Positions 41,115-49,954 of a stretch of DNA of 64,000 nt are shown piece after piece. Numbering within the stretch: the first letter of the stretch is position 1; the number at the start of each line of letters is the position of its first letter. The translations under genes were made by a program, and so were the position numbers. This DNA is from a virus. The stretch covers positions 1 to 64,000 of IMG/VR virus record IMGVR_UViG_3300047553_000365, one strand, 5' to 3'. The notes under the pieces are model-generated. The model ran no database searches. It saw only the letters and a program-made list of their open reading frames with translations, and was not told the origin of the DNA.

Positions 41115-41531
41115 TTAGTCTGCTAGGGAATTAATAAAGTCTTGGGCTTCTTTTCTAGATCCCCAATATTTCTTATCCCAAAGAATGCTCCATGTTCCTG
41201 TATCCTTTCCTAGATATAAGTAGGTATGATTAGGTTCTGAAGTCCAAATATAATAGTTACCATTCATGTTATCAATATGGGGAATTCTACCAAGAACAGT
41301 CTTGGGCTTATCATTCTGTTCTTCCACGGTAACTTTTGTCCTAGGTTCATATGCCACCACCCTTTGGGCAGTAATCATACCACATTCATCACATTCTAGA
41401 AATTCTGATCCCCTATTAAAATTGGATAGAATATTTCTCTCAAATGTTCCATAGTTGGGTTCAGTAGAATAATGAGAATATTGCCTACCACAACATTCAC
41501 ACTTAATAATGTATTTAAATTCTTTACTCAT
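41115..41531 (-). CDS. Hypothetical protein with zinc-ribbon cysteines
   Basis: 138 residues. IKCECCGRQYSHYS and LECDECGMI make two Cys pairs; the C-terminal half has a small beta domain (YYIWTSEPNHTYLYLG). Confidence 0.7.
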   Translation of the reverse strand: MSKEFKYIIKCECCGRQYSHYSTEPNYGTFERNILSNFNRGSEFLECDECGMITAQRVVAYEPRTKVTVEEQNDKPKTVLGRIPHIDNMNGNYYIWTSEPNHTYLYLGKDTGTWSILWDKKYWGSRKEAQDFINSLAD

Positions 41532-41842
41532 GTCCTTGATTTTAAAAGAGTTCCGAGATATTTTATATATTCGGAGAAGTCATCAAATTGATAGATAGTA
41601 TATCCATCATCCAGAAGTCTAGTGATAAGAACTTCAAACTCCTCCTCATTGTAATCTATATCCACATCATTAAGGATTAGATCCAGAACAGACCAATGAG
41701 CAACACCTTTATTTGTAGTATTACCATGAATAAGGTGAGGGTTACTTTGTTCATCAATTGCAATAGTATATTCATTCTGGTCAGAATCTGTGATACTAAT
41801 CTGTTTAACGATATGAGTCTTGTTGTTTATGATTTGTTTCAT
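41528..41842 (-). CDS. Hypothetical protein
   Basis: 104 residues, beta then helical; acidic. Overlaps both neighbours by 4 bases. Confidence 0.7.
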   Translation of the reverse strand: MKQIINNKTHIVKQISITDSDQNEYTIAIDEQSNPHLIHGNTTNKGVAHWSVLDLILNDVDIDYNEEEFEVLITRLLDDGYTIYQFDDFSEYIKYLGTLLKSRT

Positions 41843-42387
41843 AGTTGTTCTTTGTATGCTTTAAGAATCTCTTCAACTTGTTTAATATCAAAGGTTTGGC
41901 AACCCACGATTACTTTATCCCCCTCCACAATTGCATCATACTTATCATTAAGCTTTACAATCTTATGAGGGACTTCATAAACATCCTCAAAAGGAAGGGA
42001 TCGCGCACCATCCTTTTCAGTAATATATACACAATAGCCATGTTTCTCAGTATGTTCTAGAACAGAGACAGACTTATATCCATCCACTTTACCATCCAAG
42101 TCGATCTTTACTTCTTTCACAACAAAAGAGGTTCTGCTATTGCCTCTTACTCTCTTGCCCACAAGCTTACAGGCTTCTTCATATTTCTTCTGAATCTCTA
42201 CCAATTTAGGATGCATATTAGTATCATTGTCCATTGGTTGAAAGCGATTGCGATTATAATAATTCCTCTTTCCCCTATCATTTAGGATAGTATAATACTT
42301 ATCACATTCATCCAAGACTTCATAAATCTTACCAAGGGTAAGTTCATCCGATGCACCATATCTATCAAAGCATTTTACAGTTTTCAT
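41839..42387 (-). CDS. KCI-family early protein, paralogue C
   Basis: 182 residues from ATG 42387. MKTVKCFDRYG ... LTLGKIYEV ... YYTILNDRGKR, then EACKLVGKRV and HGYCVYITEKDG ... VIVGCQTFDIKQVEEI. Same three-part layout as 37420 and 37968. Confidence 0.75.
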   Translation of the reverse strand: MKTVKCFDRYGASDELTLGKIYEVLDECDKYYTILNDRGKRNYYNRNRFQPMDNDTNMHPKLVEIQKKYEEACKLVGKRVRGNSRTSFVVKEVKIDLDGKVDGYKSVSVLEHTEKHGYCVYITEKDGARSLPFEDVYEVPHKIVKLNDKYDAIVEGDKVIVGCQTFDIKQVEEILKAYKEQL

Positions 42388-42388
42388 A

Positions 42389-43351
42389 TTAAAGGTCAAG
42401 TAGATTTTGAATGTCTTGTTTGGTAAACACTCCCTGCCCAATGGTAACAGATTTAAGGGGTTTACAGTCGTCAAAATAATCGGTAATCATGATATGATAA
42501 ATAGCCTTCAGTTGGCTCTTACTAATCTTGGCACAACCAAACTTAAAATAGTTTCCCTTATCCTCTGCGGTATATCCATTGATAATCACCACAGGTTTAG
42601 GACGAGTATCATAGGATTCTTCATTAAGATTATCAGGATCAAGAGGATATCCCCCTGTAACACCATCAGGCCAGTTTGCATCCAATGTTACATAATAGCC
42701 ATACTTTTTAAAATATTGTTTTTTATGAGGGTTATTATTCGTTCCTGCACAATCGAAATGAATCTTAAATCCCGTCACAGAAGAAGTAGAAATATTCTTT
42801 TCTCCAAATCGAGACTTAATAAATTTACCAACAAGAGAGGATGCATATTCCACAGTCTCTTGCAGCTTAGGGTATTTTTCTTGTTTAGTATTCATAGGTT
42901 CGTCTTTCACAATTTCAAGGTAATAAAGATCATTATATCCGTGTGCTGAACTAGTAGATAAATGAGGGTTATCCCAAGTTTTATCCACAGTAGAAGAATA
43001 GCAGATAAAGATAACATCCTTAGCACTCCATCCCCATCCTCTAGGAATATACTTATATCCTTGTGGTAGAACAGGAGGATCACATTTAATTTTAGGATCA
43101 AGGTCTTTGGCTTTCATAGTATTAGGTTCGTCTTTTACAATTTCAAGGTAATAAACATCTTCCTGTCCATTAGCTCTCATAGAAAAATTATCATAGGACG
43201 GATTACACATCCAACGGTCAGTAGAGATAAAATAACAAAGATAATTAACATTTTCTGCCGTCCACCCCCATCCTCTAGGAATATACTTATATCCCTTCTT
43301 AAGAACAGGAGGGTTAAATTGAATTTTAGGATCAAGGTCTTTGGCTTTCAT
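42389..43351 (-). CDS. Duplicated N-domain early protein with KCI-family C-terminal part
   Basis: 320 residues. The unit KAKDLDPKIQFNPPVLKKGY ... YIPRGWGW ... YYLEIVKDEP occurs twice in tandem, followed by the family C-terminal part (SLVGKFIKSRFGEK ... YGYYVTLDANWPDG ... FKFGCAKISKSQLK). Looks like a duplication fused to the shared C-terminal domain. Confidence 0.7.
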   Translation of the reverse strand: MKAKDLDPKIQFNPPVLKKGYKYIPRGWGWTAENVNYLCYFISTDRWMCNPSYDNFSMRANGQEDVYYLEIVKDEPNTMKAKDLDPKIKCDPPVLPQGYKYIPRGWGWSAKDVIFICYSSTVDKTWDNPHLSTSSAHGYNDLYYLEIVKDEPMNTKQEKYPKLQETVEYASSLVGKFIKSRFGEKNISTSSVTGFKIHFDCAGTNNNPHKKQYFKKYGYYVTLDANWPDGVTGGYPLDPDNLNEESYDTRPKPVVIINGYTAEDKGNYFKFGCAKISKSQLKAIYHIMITDYFDDCKPLKSVTIGQGVFTKQDIQNLLDL

Positions 43352-43578
43352 ACTTCATCAATGCTTTGAATTTCAAACTCATCCATATATTCTTCCGAAT
43401 CCACAAAGGATTCTGAATGATTAACATTCAGAATGGTAATCTTATCACTATGAAAGACATTACCCTTAATGTTTTTAATATGTTCTTCCAAGGCAGTTTC
43501 ATCTCCATCAAATTCTACCTCAACAATATTATTCTGCCAAACTTTAATCAACTGGTCAATGTTTATTTCGTATTTCAT
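43348..43578 (-). CDS. Small acidic hypothetical protein
   Basis: 76 residues, acidic (DGDETALEEHIKN). Leaderless start; first gene of a chain including the duplicated protein. Confidence 0.65.
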   Translation of the reverse strand: MKYEINIDQLIKVWQNNIVEVEFDGDETALEEHIKNIKGNVFHSDKITILNVNHSESFVDSEEYMDEFEIQSIDEV

Positions 43579-43604
43579 GGGTATAGTATAGGTCGGTTTT
43601 AGTT
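43579..43604 (-). promoter_or_regulatory. Compact AACTAAAACC promoter
   Basis: AACTAAAACC, GACC, TATACT, 6 bases, ATG 43578. Confidence 0.8.
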
Positions 43605-43785
43605 ACTTGGTAAGAACAATGAGAACAATCATGGCAGTAATAAATAGGAAAAAGCCAATGACGGGAATTAGTAAAGGAATCCATAGAGGAGAATAAATCC
43701 ACTTCCAATTCCATTCTACCACTCCAAGAATCTTAAGAGCAATAAAGGCAATTACAATAATCAGTAGTATAATTCCAATAGCCAT
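43603..43785 (-). CDS. Small membrane protein
   Basis: 60 residues, two hydrophobic helices around WNWKWIYSPLWIPLL, which resembles the plus-strand protein at 13904. Confidence 0.65.
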   Translation of the reverse strand: MAIGIILLIIVIAFIALKILGVVEWNWKWIYSPLWIPLLIPVIGFFLFITAMIVLIVLTK

Positions 43786-43786
43786 A

Positions 43787-43981
43787 TTAAAGAAATCTAA
43801 GAGTTATAGCAATACCTGCACAAAAGATGCCACAGACAAACATAAGGGCAATAAGAATTGGCCTAAACATTTTCTCATCAAGAGTTACATCCTCATAATC
43901 CACAAATCCAAGTAAGTAGAAGATAGGAGCAATGATGCCAATCAATCCCGCAATCTCAATAGAATGTTGTAGAATATTCAT
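43787..43981 (-). CDS. Small membrane protein
   Basis: 64 residues from ATG 43981, two hydrophobic helices. Overlaps the upstream gene by the ATGA arrangement. Confidence 0.65.
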   Translation of the reverse strand: MNILQHSIEIAGLIGIIAPIFYLLGFVDYEDVTLDEKMFRPILIALMFVCGIFCAGIAITLRFL

Positions 43982-44190
43982 GGGGTTACTCTCTTCCAAA
44001 ATGCATGAAGCTTCTTATCATCATAGAAACAATCTGCATCAGTTCCAGTAATGGCATTATACATTTCAGGCGACACATGAAACAACGCATTCATTGTGAG
44101 TTGTCCTTGCCTAAGATACTTAACATCTTCATTATATTCAAGAATCTTAATATGAAGTGCCAGCAATTGAGATTGTGTAAGCTTTTCCAT
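43978..44190 (-). CDS. Hypothetical protein
   Basis: 70 residues, helical (QSQLLALHIKILEYNEDVKY). Not recognised. The 144 bases upstream hold no ORF or clear motif. Confidence 0.65.
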   Translation of the reverse strand: MEKLTQSQLLALHIKILEYNEDVKYLRQGQLTMNALFHVSPEMYNAITGTDADCFYDDKKLHAFWKRVTP

Positions 44191-44334
44191 TTTTGTGATA
44201 GTTTAGAAAATTGGGGTAGTATCGGTGTCACTACCATATTCCGAGAGGGACTGCCTCTATTATGTCAAAGCCCGTATTTTGTTTATTTGTCTCAGTCAGC
44301 TTAACGCAATGTTAGTGACTTATTTATGTATTTA

Positions 44335-44583
44335 TTATTGGGCTTTAAGATTTGCAAGGCGCATTTTAGCACGCACAATTTCAAGTTTAAGTTCCTTAAC
44401 CTTAAGGTTCTTCATAACTTCAATATAATCAGATTGCGGAGGAATCGCAGTAACAGAATCGGCAAACAGAATGTTTACCACACAGCAATTAAGGTTTGCT
44501 TGATTAACTGCCCTACGGCTAAGTTGCACAAGAGTTTCCTTCTTAAGAGGTTGAATGTCAATACTTTTGATTGGAGTCTTCAT
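44335..44583 (-). CDS. Hypothetical helical protein
   Basis: 82 residues from ATG 44583, placed 6 bases after the -10 box. C terminus is a basic coiled helix (LKVKELKLEIVRAKMRLANL). Confidence 0.65.
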   Translation of the reverse strand: MKTPIKSIDIQPLKKETLVQLSRRAVNQANLNCCVVNILFADSVTAIPPQSDYIEVMKNLKVKELKLEIVRAKMRLANLKAQ

Positions 44584-44609
44584 GCCCACAGTATATCCCG
44601 GTTTTAATT
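44584..44609 (-). promoter_or_regulatory. Compact AATTAAAACC promoter
   Basis: AATTAAAACC, GGGA, TATACT, 6 bases, ATG 44583. Confidence 0.85.
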
Positions 44610-45006
44610 AATAGTTACCGAAGTAATAGATTCCGTCATTTTCTTCATATTGTTGGTATTTTGGATAAGGAATAGGTTCTGGTTCAGGTTCCTCTGAATA
44701 GATTAGATATCCTTCCTTATCATAGAGATACTTATATTCCTTTTTACCATCAAGAATATATTGATACCTAAGAATGCCAGTATCAAAGTATCTATACTTC
44801 TCTATGAAAGTCTTTCCACTAGTATGCTTAACAAGATTATTATTCTTATCATACTTCCAAGTCTGCTCCATACCAGTAGATGAAAGAGTCCTAGAAACAT
44901 TATTCTTATCATCGTATTCAATCCAACGCTCGTAGTTCGGACCTTTACGATGAATCATTCTACCCTTTTCATCTCTGGTAGTAACTGGAAGTTTGAAGCT
45001 AATCAT
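44608..45006 (-). CDS. YD-repeat-like small protein
   Basis: 132 residues with several short Y-x-x-x-G/N repeats (EYDDKNNVSRTL, KYDKNNNLVKHT, RYFDTGILRYQY, YLYDKEGYLIYS) like RHS/YD or toxin-immunity MORN-type repeats. Overlaps the SprT-like gene by 8 bases. Confidence 0.6.
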   Translation of the reverse strand: MISFKLPVTTRDEKGRMIHRKGPNYERWIEYDDKNNVSRTLSSTGMEQTWKYDKNNNLVKHTSGKTFIEKYRYFDTGILRYQYILDGKKEYKYLYDKEGYLIYSEEPEPEPIPYPKYQQYEENDGIYYFGNY

Positions 45007-45364
45007 AATTCAATAACCTTCTTGGAGGAAATCTCCCGTTAGTAATACCTACAACCTTACACCATTTCTTAAAGCTTTTACCATGAAACTCAAGTTTTCC
45101 CTTCTCATCATAGAAAGTTCCTCTTTCATCATAGTCTAACTTATGAGCAAGTTCATGTTTCAATACCCATTCAAACAGAGGAAAGTATTCCAAACATTGA
45201 TTGCTAATTCTTATCTCATTCGCATCATCAGCCCAAACATACTGCCCAAGGTTGCACTTACTATTATCAAGAACATCATGGAAGGTGACTTTTGTATCAG
45301 CCACCTTCCATTGCTTAAGAGTTAAGCGAGCATAAAGCTCTGCTTCTTCTCTGGTAATTCCCAT
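44999..45364 (-). CDS. SprT-like metalloprotein, short form
   Basis: 121 residues from ATG 45364. VLKHELAHKLDYDE gives HExxH and LEFHGKSFKKWCK supplies the third ligand region of SprT/Spartan proteins. Lacks a C-terminal zinc ribbon. Spartan relatives cut DNA-crosslinked proteins; phage role unknown. Confidence 0.7.
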   Translation of the reverse strand: MGITREEAELYARLTLKQWKVADTKVTFHDVLDNSKCNLGQYVWADDANEIRISNQCLEYFPLFEWVLKHELAHKLDYDERGTFYDEKGKLEFHGKSFKKWCKVVGITNGRFPPRRLLNYD

Positions 45365-45365
45365 A

Positions 45366-45545
45366 TTAATAAGGATTGCTATTACTCTTGCAGAAGTTAC
45401 CAGCAACAATCTTACCATACTTCTTTTGAACAAACTTTCTGCCATTCAAAAGACTATGGGTAGTCATAAGCATACCACCCTTTGGTTTCTTGAACACTTC
45501 CGAACGCCATGACGACTTCAACGGTTTATGCGAATTGTTAATCAT
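45366..45545 (-). CDS. Small basic hypothetical protein
   Basis: 59 residues, very basic (KPLKSSWRSEVFKKPKGG, NGRKFVQKKYGKIV). Stop is followed by ATG of the SprT-like gene (TAATATG). Confidence 0.6.
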   Translation of the reverse strand: MINNSHKPLKSSWRSEVFKKPKGGMLMTTHSLLNGRKFVQKKYGKIVAGNFCKSNSNPY

Positions 45546-45729
45546 TGTTTTGGTTTTCTATTAGTTTACCTTCAGGGACTTCCCTATCAGTAAGAATTTT
45601 AGCAGCAGCCTCCACTACATCACGAATAGACTTGTTTTCAGTTCCGAAAACAGTATATTCATAAGTTTGAAAGCCATCACTAATTCTTATTACCCATTTG
45701 ATTGAGTAATCCTGATTAGGATTTTCCAT
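45538..45729 (-). CDS. Small hypothetical protein
   Basis: 63 residues, beta then acidic helix. Leaderless start. Confidence 0.65.
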   Translation of the reverse strand: MENPNQDYSIKWVIRISDGFQTYEYTVFGTENKSIRDVVEAAAKILTDREVPEGKLIENQNND

Positions 45730-45754
45730 AGGTGTATTATAGGGCGGTTTTAAT
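45730..45754 (-). promoter_or_regulatory. Compact ATTAAAACC promoter
   Basis: ATTAAAACC, GCCC, TATAAT, 6 bases, ATG 45729. Confidence 0.85.
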
Positions 45755-45956
45755 CCCCCATATCTTGAAGGGGACGCTTAGAATAGTTCTTGCGTTGATT
45801 ATGCTTACTATTCTTATTATCCCATCCAGTATCGCAGCATTCACCCTTGAATACTTTGTTACCATTTGTCTGCATATCCTTAAGTGAAGGATATCCATGT
45901 TTCCGTGCTTGTTTTGTATTGCTATTTGCCATATGTTTGTTTTGTTTGTTTACCAA
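45750..45956 (-). CDS. Small basic hypothetical protein
   Basis: 68 residues (60 if ATG 45932 is used), rich in Lys and Asn (NKNSKHNQRKNYSKRPL). Not recognised. Confidence 0.55.
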   Translation of the reverse strand: MVNKQNKHMANSNTKQARKHGYPSLKDMQTNGNKVFKGECCDTGWDNKNSKHNQRKNYSKRPLQDMGD

Positions 45957-46471
45957 TCGAGAAGTAGAATTTTTCCCCCATATACACAGAGGTTATCATA
46001 GTGACTATCCACATATCTTTCATCAATAGCTCTAGGACATTTATAGATACTTTCATTATCTTCCCCAATAACCTTAACCTTTGGTTGAATGGTTAGAAAG
46101 TATTGATATTGCTTCCAACAATCAGTATCATAATGATAGACCATTGTGGGAATTCTATGAGACTTACTAGGAATAGATGAAACATTATAAGCCAACTTAA
46201 TAACTTGTCTATGTCCAATAAATGTCACCCCTGTAGAATGACAAGGATAAAATCCAAGTCTCTTAAACTTATTCTCATACTTCAAAAGCTTGTTATAAAG
46301 ATCACTCTCATAGATTTGAGGAGTATGTTTTTTAGGATTAGGAATAGGAGGATTAAGAATCTGCTTAATAAGCGGAGCCAACATTTTATCCATGAGTTCC
46401 ATTGCATCGACAATTTGTTTGTCCAGCTTCTTAATTTCTCCAAATCCTGCAACTTGTTTGAAATGTTTCAT
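45950..46471 (-). CDS. Hypothetical protein
   Basis: 173 residues from ATG 46471, overlapping the upstream stop. Helical start, beta-rich second half (CHSTGVTFIGHRQVIKLAYN). Unknown. Confidence 0.65.
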   Translation of the reverse strand: MKHFKQVAGFGEIKKLDKQIVDAMELMDKMLAPLIKQILNPPIPNPKKHTPQIYESDLYNKLLKYENKFKRLGFYPCHSTGVTFIGHRQVIKLAYNVSSIPSKSHRIPTMVYHYDTDCWKQYQYFLTIQPKVKVIGEDNESIYKCPRAIDERYVDSHYDNLCVYGGKILLLDW

Positions 46472-46905
46472 TTGATTGTAATCATTTGTGGCCAATCAGG
46501 TTTAATAGTTCCATTCTTACTATTAGCCAAGGTTATATGAAGTCCACGATATCTATCACCATCTTTAATTCCTAGAGCGGCTTTAATTCCTTCAATTTCT
46601 CTAGAATAGACTTTAAGATAATACATGATGAACCCTTTTTTGTATCCACCTTCGATGATATATGGGTCATACTCAAAGTCCACAGATTGTTTATGATATC
46701 CCTTTGCAGCTTGCCAGTCGATTTCATGTTTATTAACTACATTGTTATAGATTGTAATATGCGCTCCATGCATAGGAGTATTCATTTTAATCCAATACCT
46801 TTTGGAAATAAACCAGTAGTAATAGTTTACAAAATCCCTAGAGATATCCACCACAATCCTATTATGGTCTTTCTCTACTGAAATTTTACCACTAGCTTTC
46901 AACAT
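46468..46905 (-). CDS. Second 2H phosphoesterase-like protein
   Basis: 145 residues. HGAHITIYNN near residue 47 and RGLHITLANS near residue 120 are the paired H-x-T motifs of 2H phosphoesterases. It differs from the 1329 enzyme in spacing and length, so it is not a simple duplicate. Likely acts on a cyclic or 2'-5' phosphodiester. Confidence 0.7.
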   Translation of the reverse strand: MLKASGKISVEKDHNRIVVDISRDFVNYYYWFISKRYWIKMNTPMHGAHITIYNNVVNKHEIDWQAAKGYHKQSVDFEYDPYIIEGGYKKGFIMYYLKVYSREIEGIKAALGIKDGDRYRGLHITLANSKNGTIKPDWPQMITIK

Positions 46906-46930
46906 TCCTTATTGTAGTCCGGTTTTAATT
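46906..46930 (-). promoter_or_regulatory. Compact AATTAAAACC promoter
   Basis: AATTAAAACC, GGAC, TACAAT, 5 bases, ATG 46905. Confidence 0.8.
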
Positions 46931-47261
46931 AATCATAATCCCAAGGATCAATTTCTTTCACCCTACCTTTTTGGGGAATCTTATCAAACTGTTCAGTATT
47001 AATAAGATCACGGGTAGCGGCTCTATCTTTCTTTTTAGTATATCTTTTAACAATTTTAGAAAGTGCCGTGGATTGTTTGTTATTAGAAGTCCAAGTTTCT
47101 GCCAAATTGATAAGTTCTCTTGAAGTATAAGAATACTCTCCACCTTCAAAAAGGTTGTGTTGAATTTTGTAAAGATTTTTATTAACTTTACGAATGTTCA
47201 CACACCAAGAACAATTCTCCTTAACAAGTTTTATTGCCTCTTTAATATTCATTTGCGGCAT
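46929..47261 (-). CDS. Hypothetical basic protein
   Basis: 110 residues, basic (KIVKRYTKKKDRAATRD), helical. Overlaps the start side of the SprT-like gene end. Confidence 0.65.
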   Translation of the reverse strand: MPQMNIKEAIKLVKENCSWCVNIRKVNKNLYKIQHNLFEGGEYSYTSRELINLAETWTSNNKQSTALSKIVKRYTKKKDRAATRDLINTEQFDKIPQKGRVKEIDPWDYD

Positions 47262-47773
47262 TTGAATTTAAGTTCTCCTCCACACAAGTTACAAGAATAA
47301 ATTGTCCCCCTTCTAATCCTATTATGCCTAATAGAGCTAAGATGATGTTCCTTACACTTACACTCATAGACATAATTCCTACCACCCTTAACCTTAGTAA
47401 CACTAATGTCATAGTTATGACAACGGCTAGGTTCAAGACCATAAACCTTAATCATAATATCTTGCCAAGACTTACCATGAATGTCCCGGCGACCACCCTT
47501 GTATTGATAACCATTAACTTCCTTATCAATCCAATGAGCAACTTCATGAGGAACAGTCCTATTAAGGAAATCCTCTTTATGATGCTCTGCGAAATCCAAT
47601 TGGAACATAAGTTCTTTCTTGGTAAAGTTACAATAACCACCCCAAGTTCCTTTACGCTTAAAGATGATATTGTTTGGGCGAGAAAACTTTCTACCATAGA
47701 AGTCTTCTGCTTGTTTGAAACATTGTAATACTTTGATTACAATTTGATCTTTCATGGGAAGTGTATCGATCAT
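47249..47773 (-). CDS. SprT-like protein with zinc ribbon
   Basis: 174 residues. TVPHEVAHWIDKEV is the HExxH site, DIHGKSWQDIMIKVYG the conserved follow-up segment, and CKCKEHHLSS ... YSCNLCGGELKF a C-terminal zinc ribbon, the full SprT layout. Probable DNA-associated protease. Leaderless start. Confidence 0.85.
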   Translation of the reverse strand: MIDTLPMKDQIVIKVLQCFKQAEDFYGRKFSRPNNIIFKRKGTWGGYCNFTKKELMFQLDFAEHHKEDFLNRTVPHEVAHWIDKEVNGYQYKGGRRDIHGKSWQDIMIKVYGLEPSRCHNYDISVTKVKGGRNYVYECKCKEHHLSSIRHNRIRRGTIYSCNLCGGELKFKCRK

Positions 47774-47798
47774 GCCTAAAGTATACCCCGGTTTTAAT
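47774..47798 (-). promoter_or_regulatory. Compact ATTAAAACC promoter
   Basis: ATTAAAACC, GGGG, TATACT, 6 bases, ATG 47773. Confidence 0.85.
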
Positions 47799-48063
47799 CA
47801 ATTAATTGTGGATGGTAAATCAACGAAGCCTCTCCAACTGCAATATACCAATAACAATTCTTTTCTTTAGGATGTTTTACAAATACATTAGATTCATAAA
47901 CTTGTTCAAACATGAATCGTTCACAGAATGGTTTAGGATTTTCTGGATCAAGTTTGGGAGCATTAATCAAATCATCCACAGAAATCAAATCATCCTTGAT
48001 TTGTTCTGTAGTATTCTTATTAATATTCTCTACCCAATCCTTCCATTCAATTACTTTAAACAT
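47794..48063 (-). CDS. Hypothetical protein
   Basis: 89 residues; C-terminal beta segment (KNCYWYIAVGEASLIYHPQ). Not recognised. Confidence 0.65.
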   Translation of the reverse strand: MFKVIEWKDWVENINKNTTEQIKDDLISVDDLINAPKLDPENPKPFCERFMFEQVYESNVFVKHPKEKNCYWYIAVGEASLIYHPQLID

Positions 48064-48067
48064 AGTG

Positions 48068-48514
48068 TTAGTTAGTTAGATATTTTTCAATCCATTCATC
48101 TGTCATAATTTTTCCCTTACTAAGTTCATTTATTTTAATACAAGAATGAGTCTTACCATCCAATCTGGACCCCTCTTTACAATTATACCTCACAATTTGA
48201 AATCCGAATTTTTTCAAAAATTTAAAGACTTCTTTTTTTCTGCTAAACCATTTAAATAATTGCACGGGACCACGAAATCCAAACTTAAGATCTTCTATAT
48301 CAAAATGTCCAATATGAGGAATATCCCTTTTAGGTCCGGGGTGAGTTCTTGTATTATATACATCCACATTAAAAGTTTTTAATGCGAGAGAAACAAGGGT
48401 GCTACCGTATTTCTCATCCAAGATCTTATATTCTTCACTATTCTCACTAAATTCGTGAGTATAGGGGCCAAGTTTACTTTTCTTATGTTCTACTCTGTAA
48501 AAGTATTTACTCAT
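48068..48514 (-). CDS. Hypothetical protein
   Basis: 148 residues with YFYRVEHKKSKLGPY, GHFDIEDLKFGF and LFKWFSRKKEVFKFLKKFGF; resembles small phage proteins with a beta-helix pattern. Unknown. Confidence 0.65.
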   Translation of the reverse strand: MSKYFYRVEHKKSKLGPYTHEFSENSEEYKILDEKYGSTLVSLALKTFNVDVYNTRTHPGPKRDIPHIGHFDIEDLKFGFRGPVQLFKWFSRKKEVFKFLKKFGFQIVRYNCKEGSRLDGKTHSCIKINELSKGKIMTDEWIEKYLTN

Positions 48515-48515
48515 T

Positions 48516-48929
48516 TTAGTTAGATGCTAGACGAAATGATTTAAGATAGCGAGCAAATTGAAGATCCTTATAAATTTTTGGTTGCAACCATTCCAGATCA
48601 GGATCATTCTCATACTTAGAAATATCCATACCATAAACATCTTCTGGCACAATAAAAGCTATTGCACTTACAGAGTTATTAAGATCAGGTTCTTGGAATG
48701 ATGCGAAGTCCATCTTAAACTTAATAAGTTCTCTTTCTCGTTCAAGCATATCATTGGAACCACCACCATCCAAGACAATAAAGGTCTTATGGTTTTTAGC
48801 AAACTCTTTATAGAGTTTCTTATTACCATAATCAAGTTGATATTCCACAGCAGCATGTCCTACCTGAATACCTTTTTGTATACCACTAAGGTTATACATC
48901 ACAAAGAAATACATTCTAAGTCCTTTCAT
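48516..48929 (-). CDS. Possible Pth2-like (peptidyl-tRNA hydrolase 2) fold protein
   Basis: 137 residues. FFVMYNLSGIQKGIQVGHAA and FQEPDLNNSVSAIAF recall the basic-helix and EPDL...TAIA segments of Pth2-type proteins, where the first helix positions peptidyl-tRNA. Spacing is only approximate, so the call is tentative, but it fits the tRNA-rich theme. Confidence 0.4.
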   Translation of the reverse strand: MKGLRMYFFVMYNLSGIQKGIQVGHAAVEYQLDYGNKKLYKEFAKNHKTFIVLDGGGSNDMLERERELIKFKMDFASFQEPDLNNSVSAIAFIVPEDVYGMDISKYENDPDLEWLQPKIYKDLQFARYLKSFRLASN

Positions 48930-48931
48930 AA

Positions 48932-49489
48932 TTAAGAGAGTCTTTTAACAAACAACACAATATTATCCTGACTAGGAATTTCCACATCAATATAAGTTTC
49001 AAGCAAATCACCCAATGAAATAGAATAAATTCTCATTTGATCCTTAACATGAGTAATATTTCCATTAACATAACTATGCACAAGTTCTTCCAAGGTAGGA
49101 GGATTGTTATACAGCAAACGCTTATAATCTTCTGCATTAACTTTAGGACAATCCTTTCCTTCCCATTCCTCGGAAAACTTATCAATAGCTTCTTCCAAAA
49201 GAGAAAAGCAAGTATAATCTGCAACCGTCTCAAAAGGTTCATTACCAAGAACGATGAGAAGCCACAAAGTTTCCTTGGGATAATCAGGATGCTTAATAAA
49301 AAGCTCTGCTGAATCCACACCACTAATCAAATTAGTAGCTAGATTAATCTTCTCATCATTATTATTACCAACGATGAATTCATCTTCATCCCCTCCATCA
49401 TTAACTTTGTAAAGTTCAAAGTTATATTCCTTAACAAGAATATTCAGGAGAGACTTAACAACTGGAGTCCAATTATTGTAAGTTTTCAT
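48932..49489 (-). CDS. Hypothetical protein
   Basis: 185 residues from ATG 49489, leaderless. Acidic alpha/beta (DEDEF, NNDEK), not recognised. Confidence 0.7.
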   Translation of the reverse strand: MKTYNNWTPVVKSLLNILVKEYNFELYKVNDGGDEDEFIVGNNNDEKINLATNLISGVDSAELFIKHPDYPKETLWLLIVLGNEPFETVADYTCFSLLEEAIDKFSEEWEGKDCPKVNAEDYKRLLYNNPPTLEELVHSYVNGNITHVKDQMRIYSISLGDLLETYIDVEIPSQDNIVLFVKRLS

Positions 49490-49515
49490 GCCCAAAGTAT
49501 AGGTCGGTTTTAATT
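49490..49515 (-). promoter_or_regulatory. Compact AATTAAAACC promoter
   Basis: AATTAAAACC, GACC, TATACT, 6 bases, ATG 49489. Confidence 0.85.
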
Positions 49516-49520
49516 ACTGT

Positions 49521-49937
49521 TTACTTGGATATTTTTAGAATCAGTTGATATTCCGTATACTCTTCATTGGGACCAAACTTATCATCCTCGATTGTTTCAA
49601 TTCTGTGAAGTTCAAGCTTACCCTTAGTCCAATCATTGACTGTAGTGTAGTCGGTATAATGTTTAGTCACATCCTTATTAATATAAAGAGTTAGTCCTTC
49701 ATGCGTAACTTCTGCAAACTTTGGAATAATAACTTCATCCCTAACAACATTCGTAACAGTATTAGGGGCGAATAAACAAAAGATAGTTGCCACAATAGCG
49801 TTTAGCATGAGTCCTAGGATAATACCGCACACAAAATTTGCAACAGTATCACCAACATCCTCATACATACATGAAAGTATACATAAGTAAAAGACAATCG
49901 CAGCCACTATAAGGTATGTAATTTCGTAACCAGTCAT
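49521..49937 (-). CDS. Membrane protein
   Basis: 138 residues with two N-terminal hydrophobic helices (residues 3-23 and 31-57) and a soluble, mostly beta C-terminal domain. Unknown. Confidence 0.7.
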   Translation of the reverse strand: MTGYEITYLIVAAIVFYLCILSCMYEDVGDTVANFVCGIILGLMLNAIVATIFCLFAPNTVTNVVRDEVIIPKFAEVTHEGLTLYINKDVTKHYTDYTTVNDWTKGKLELHRIETIEDDKFGPNEEYTEYQLILKISK

Positions 49938-49954
49938 ATTATATTATTCTAATG

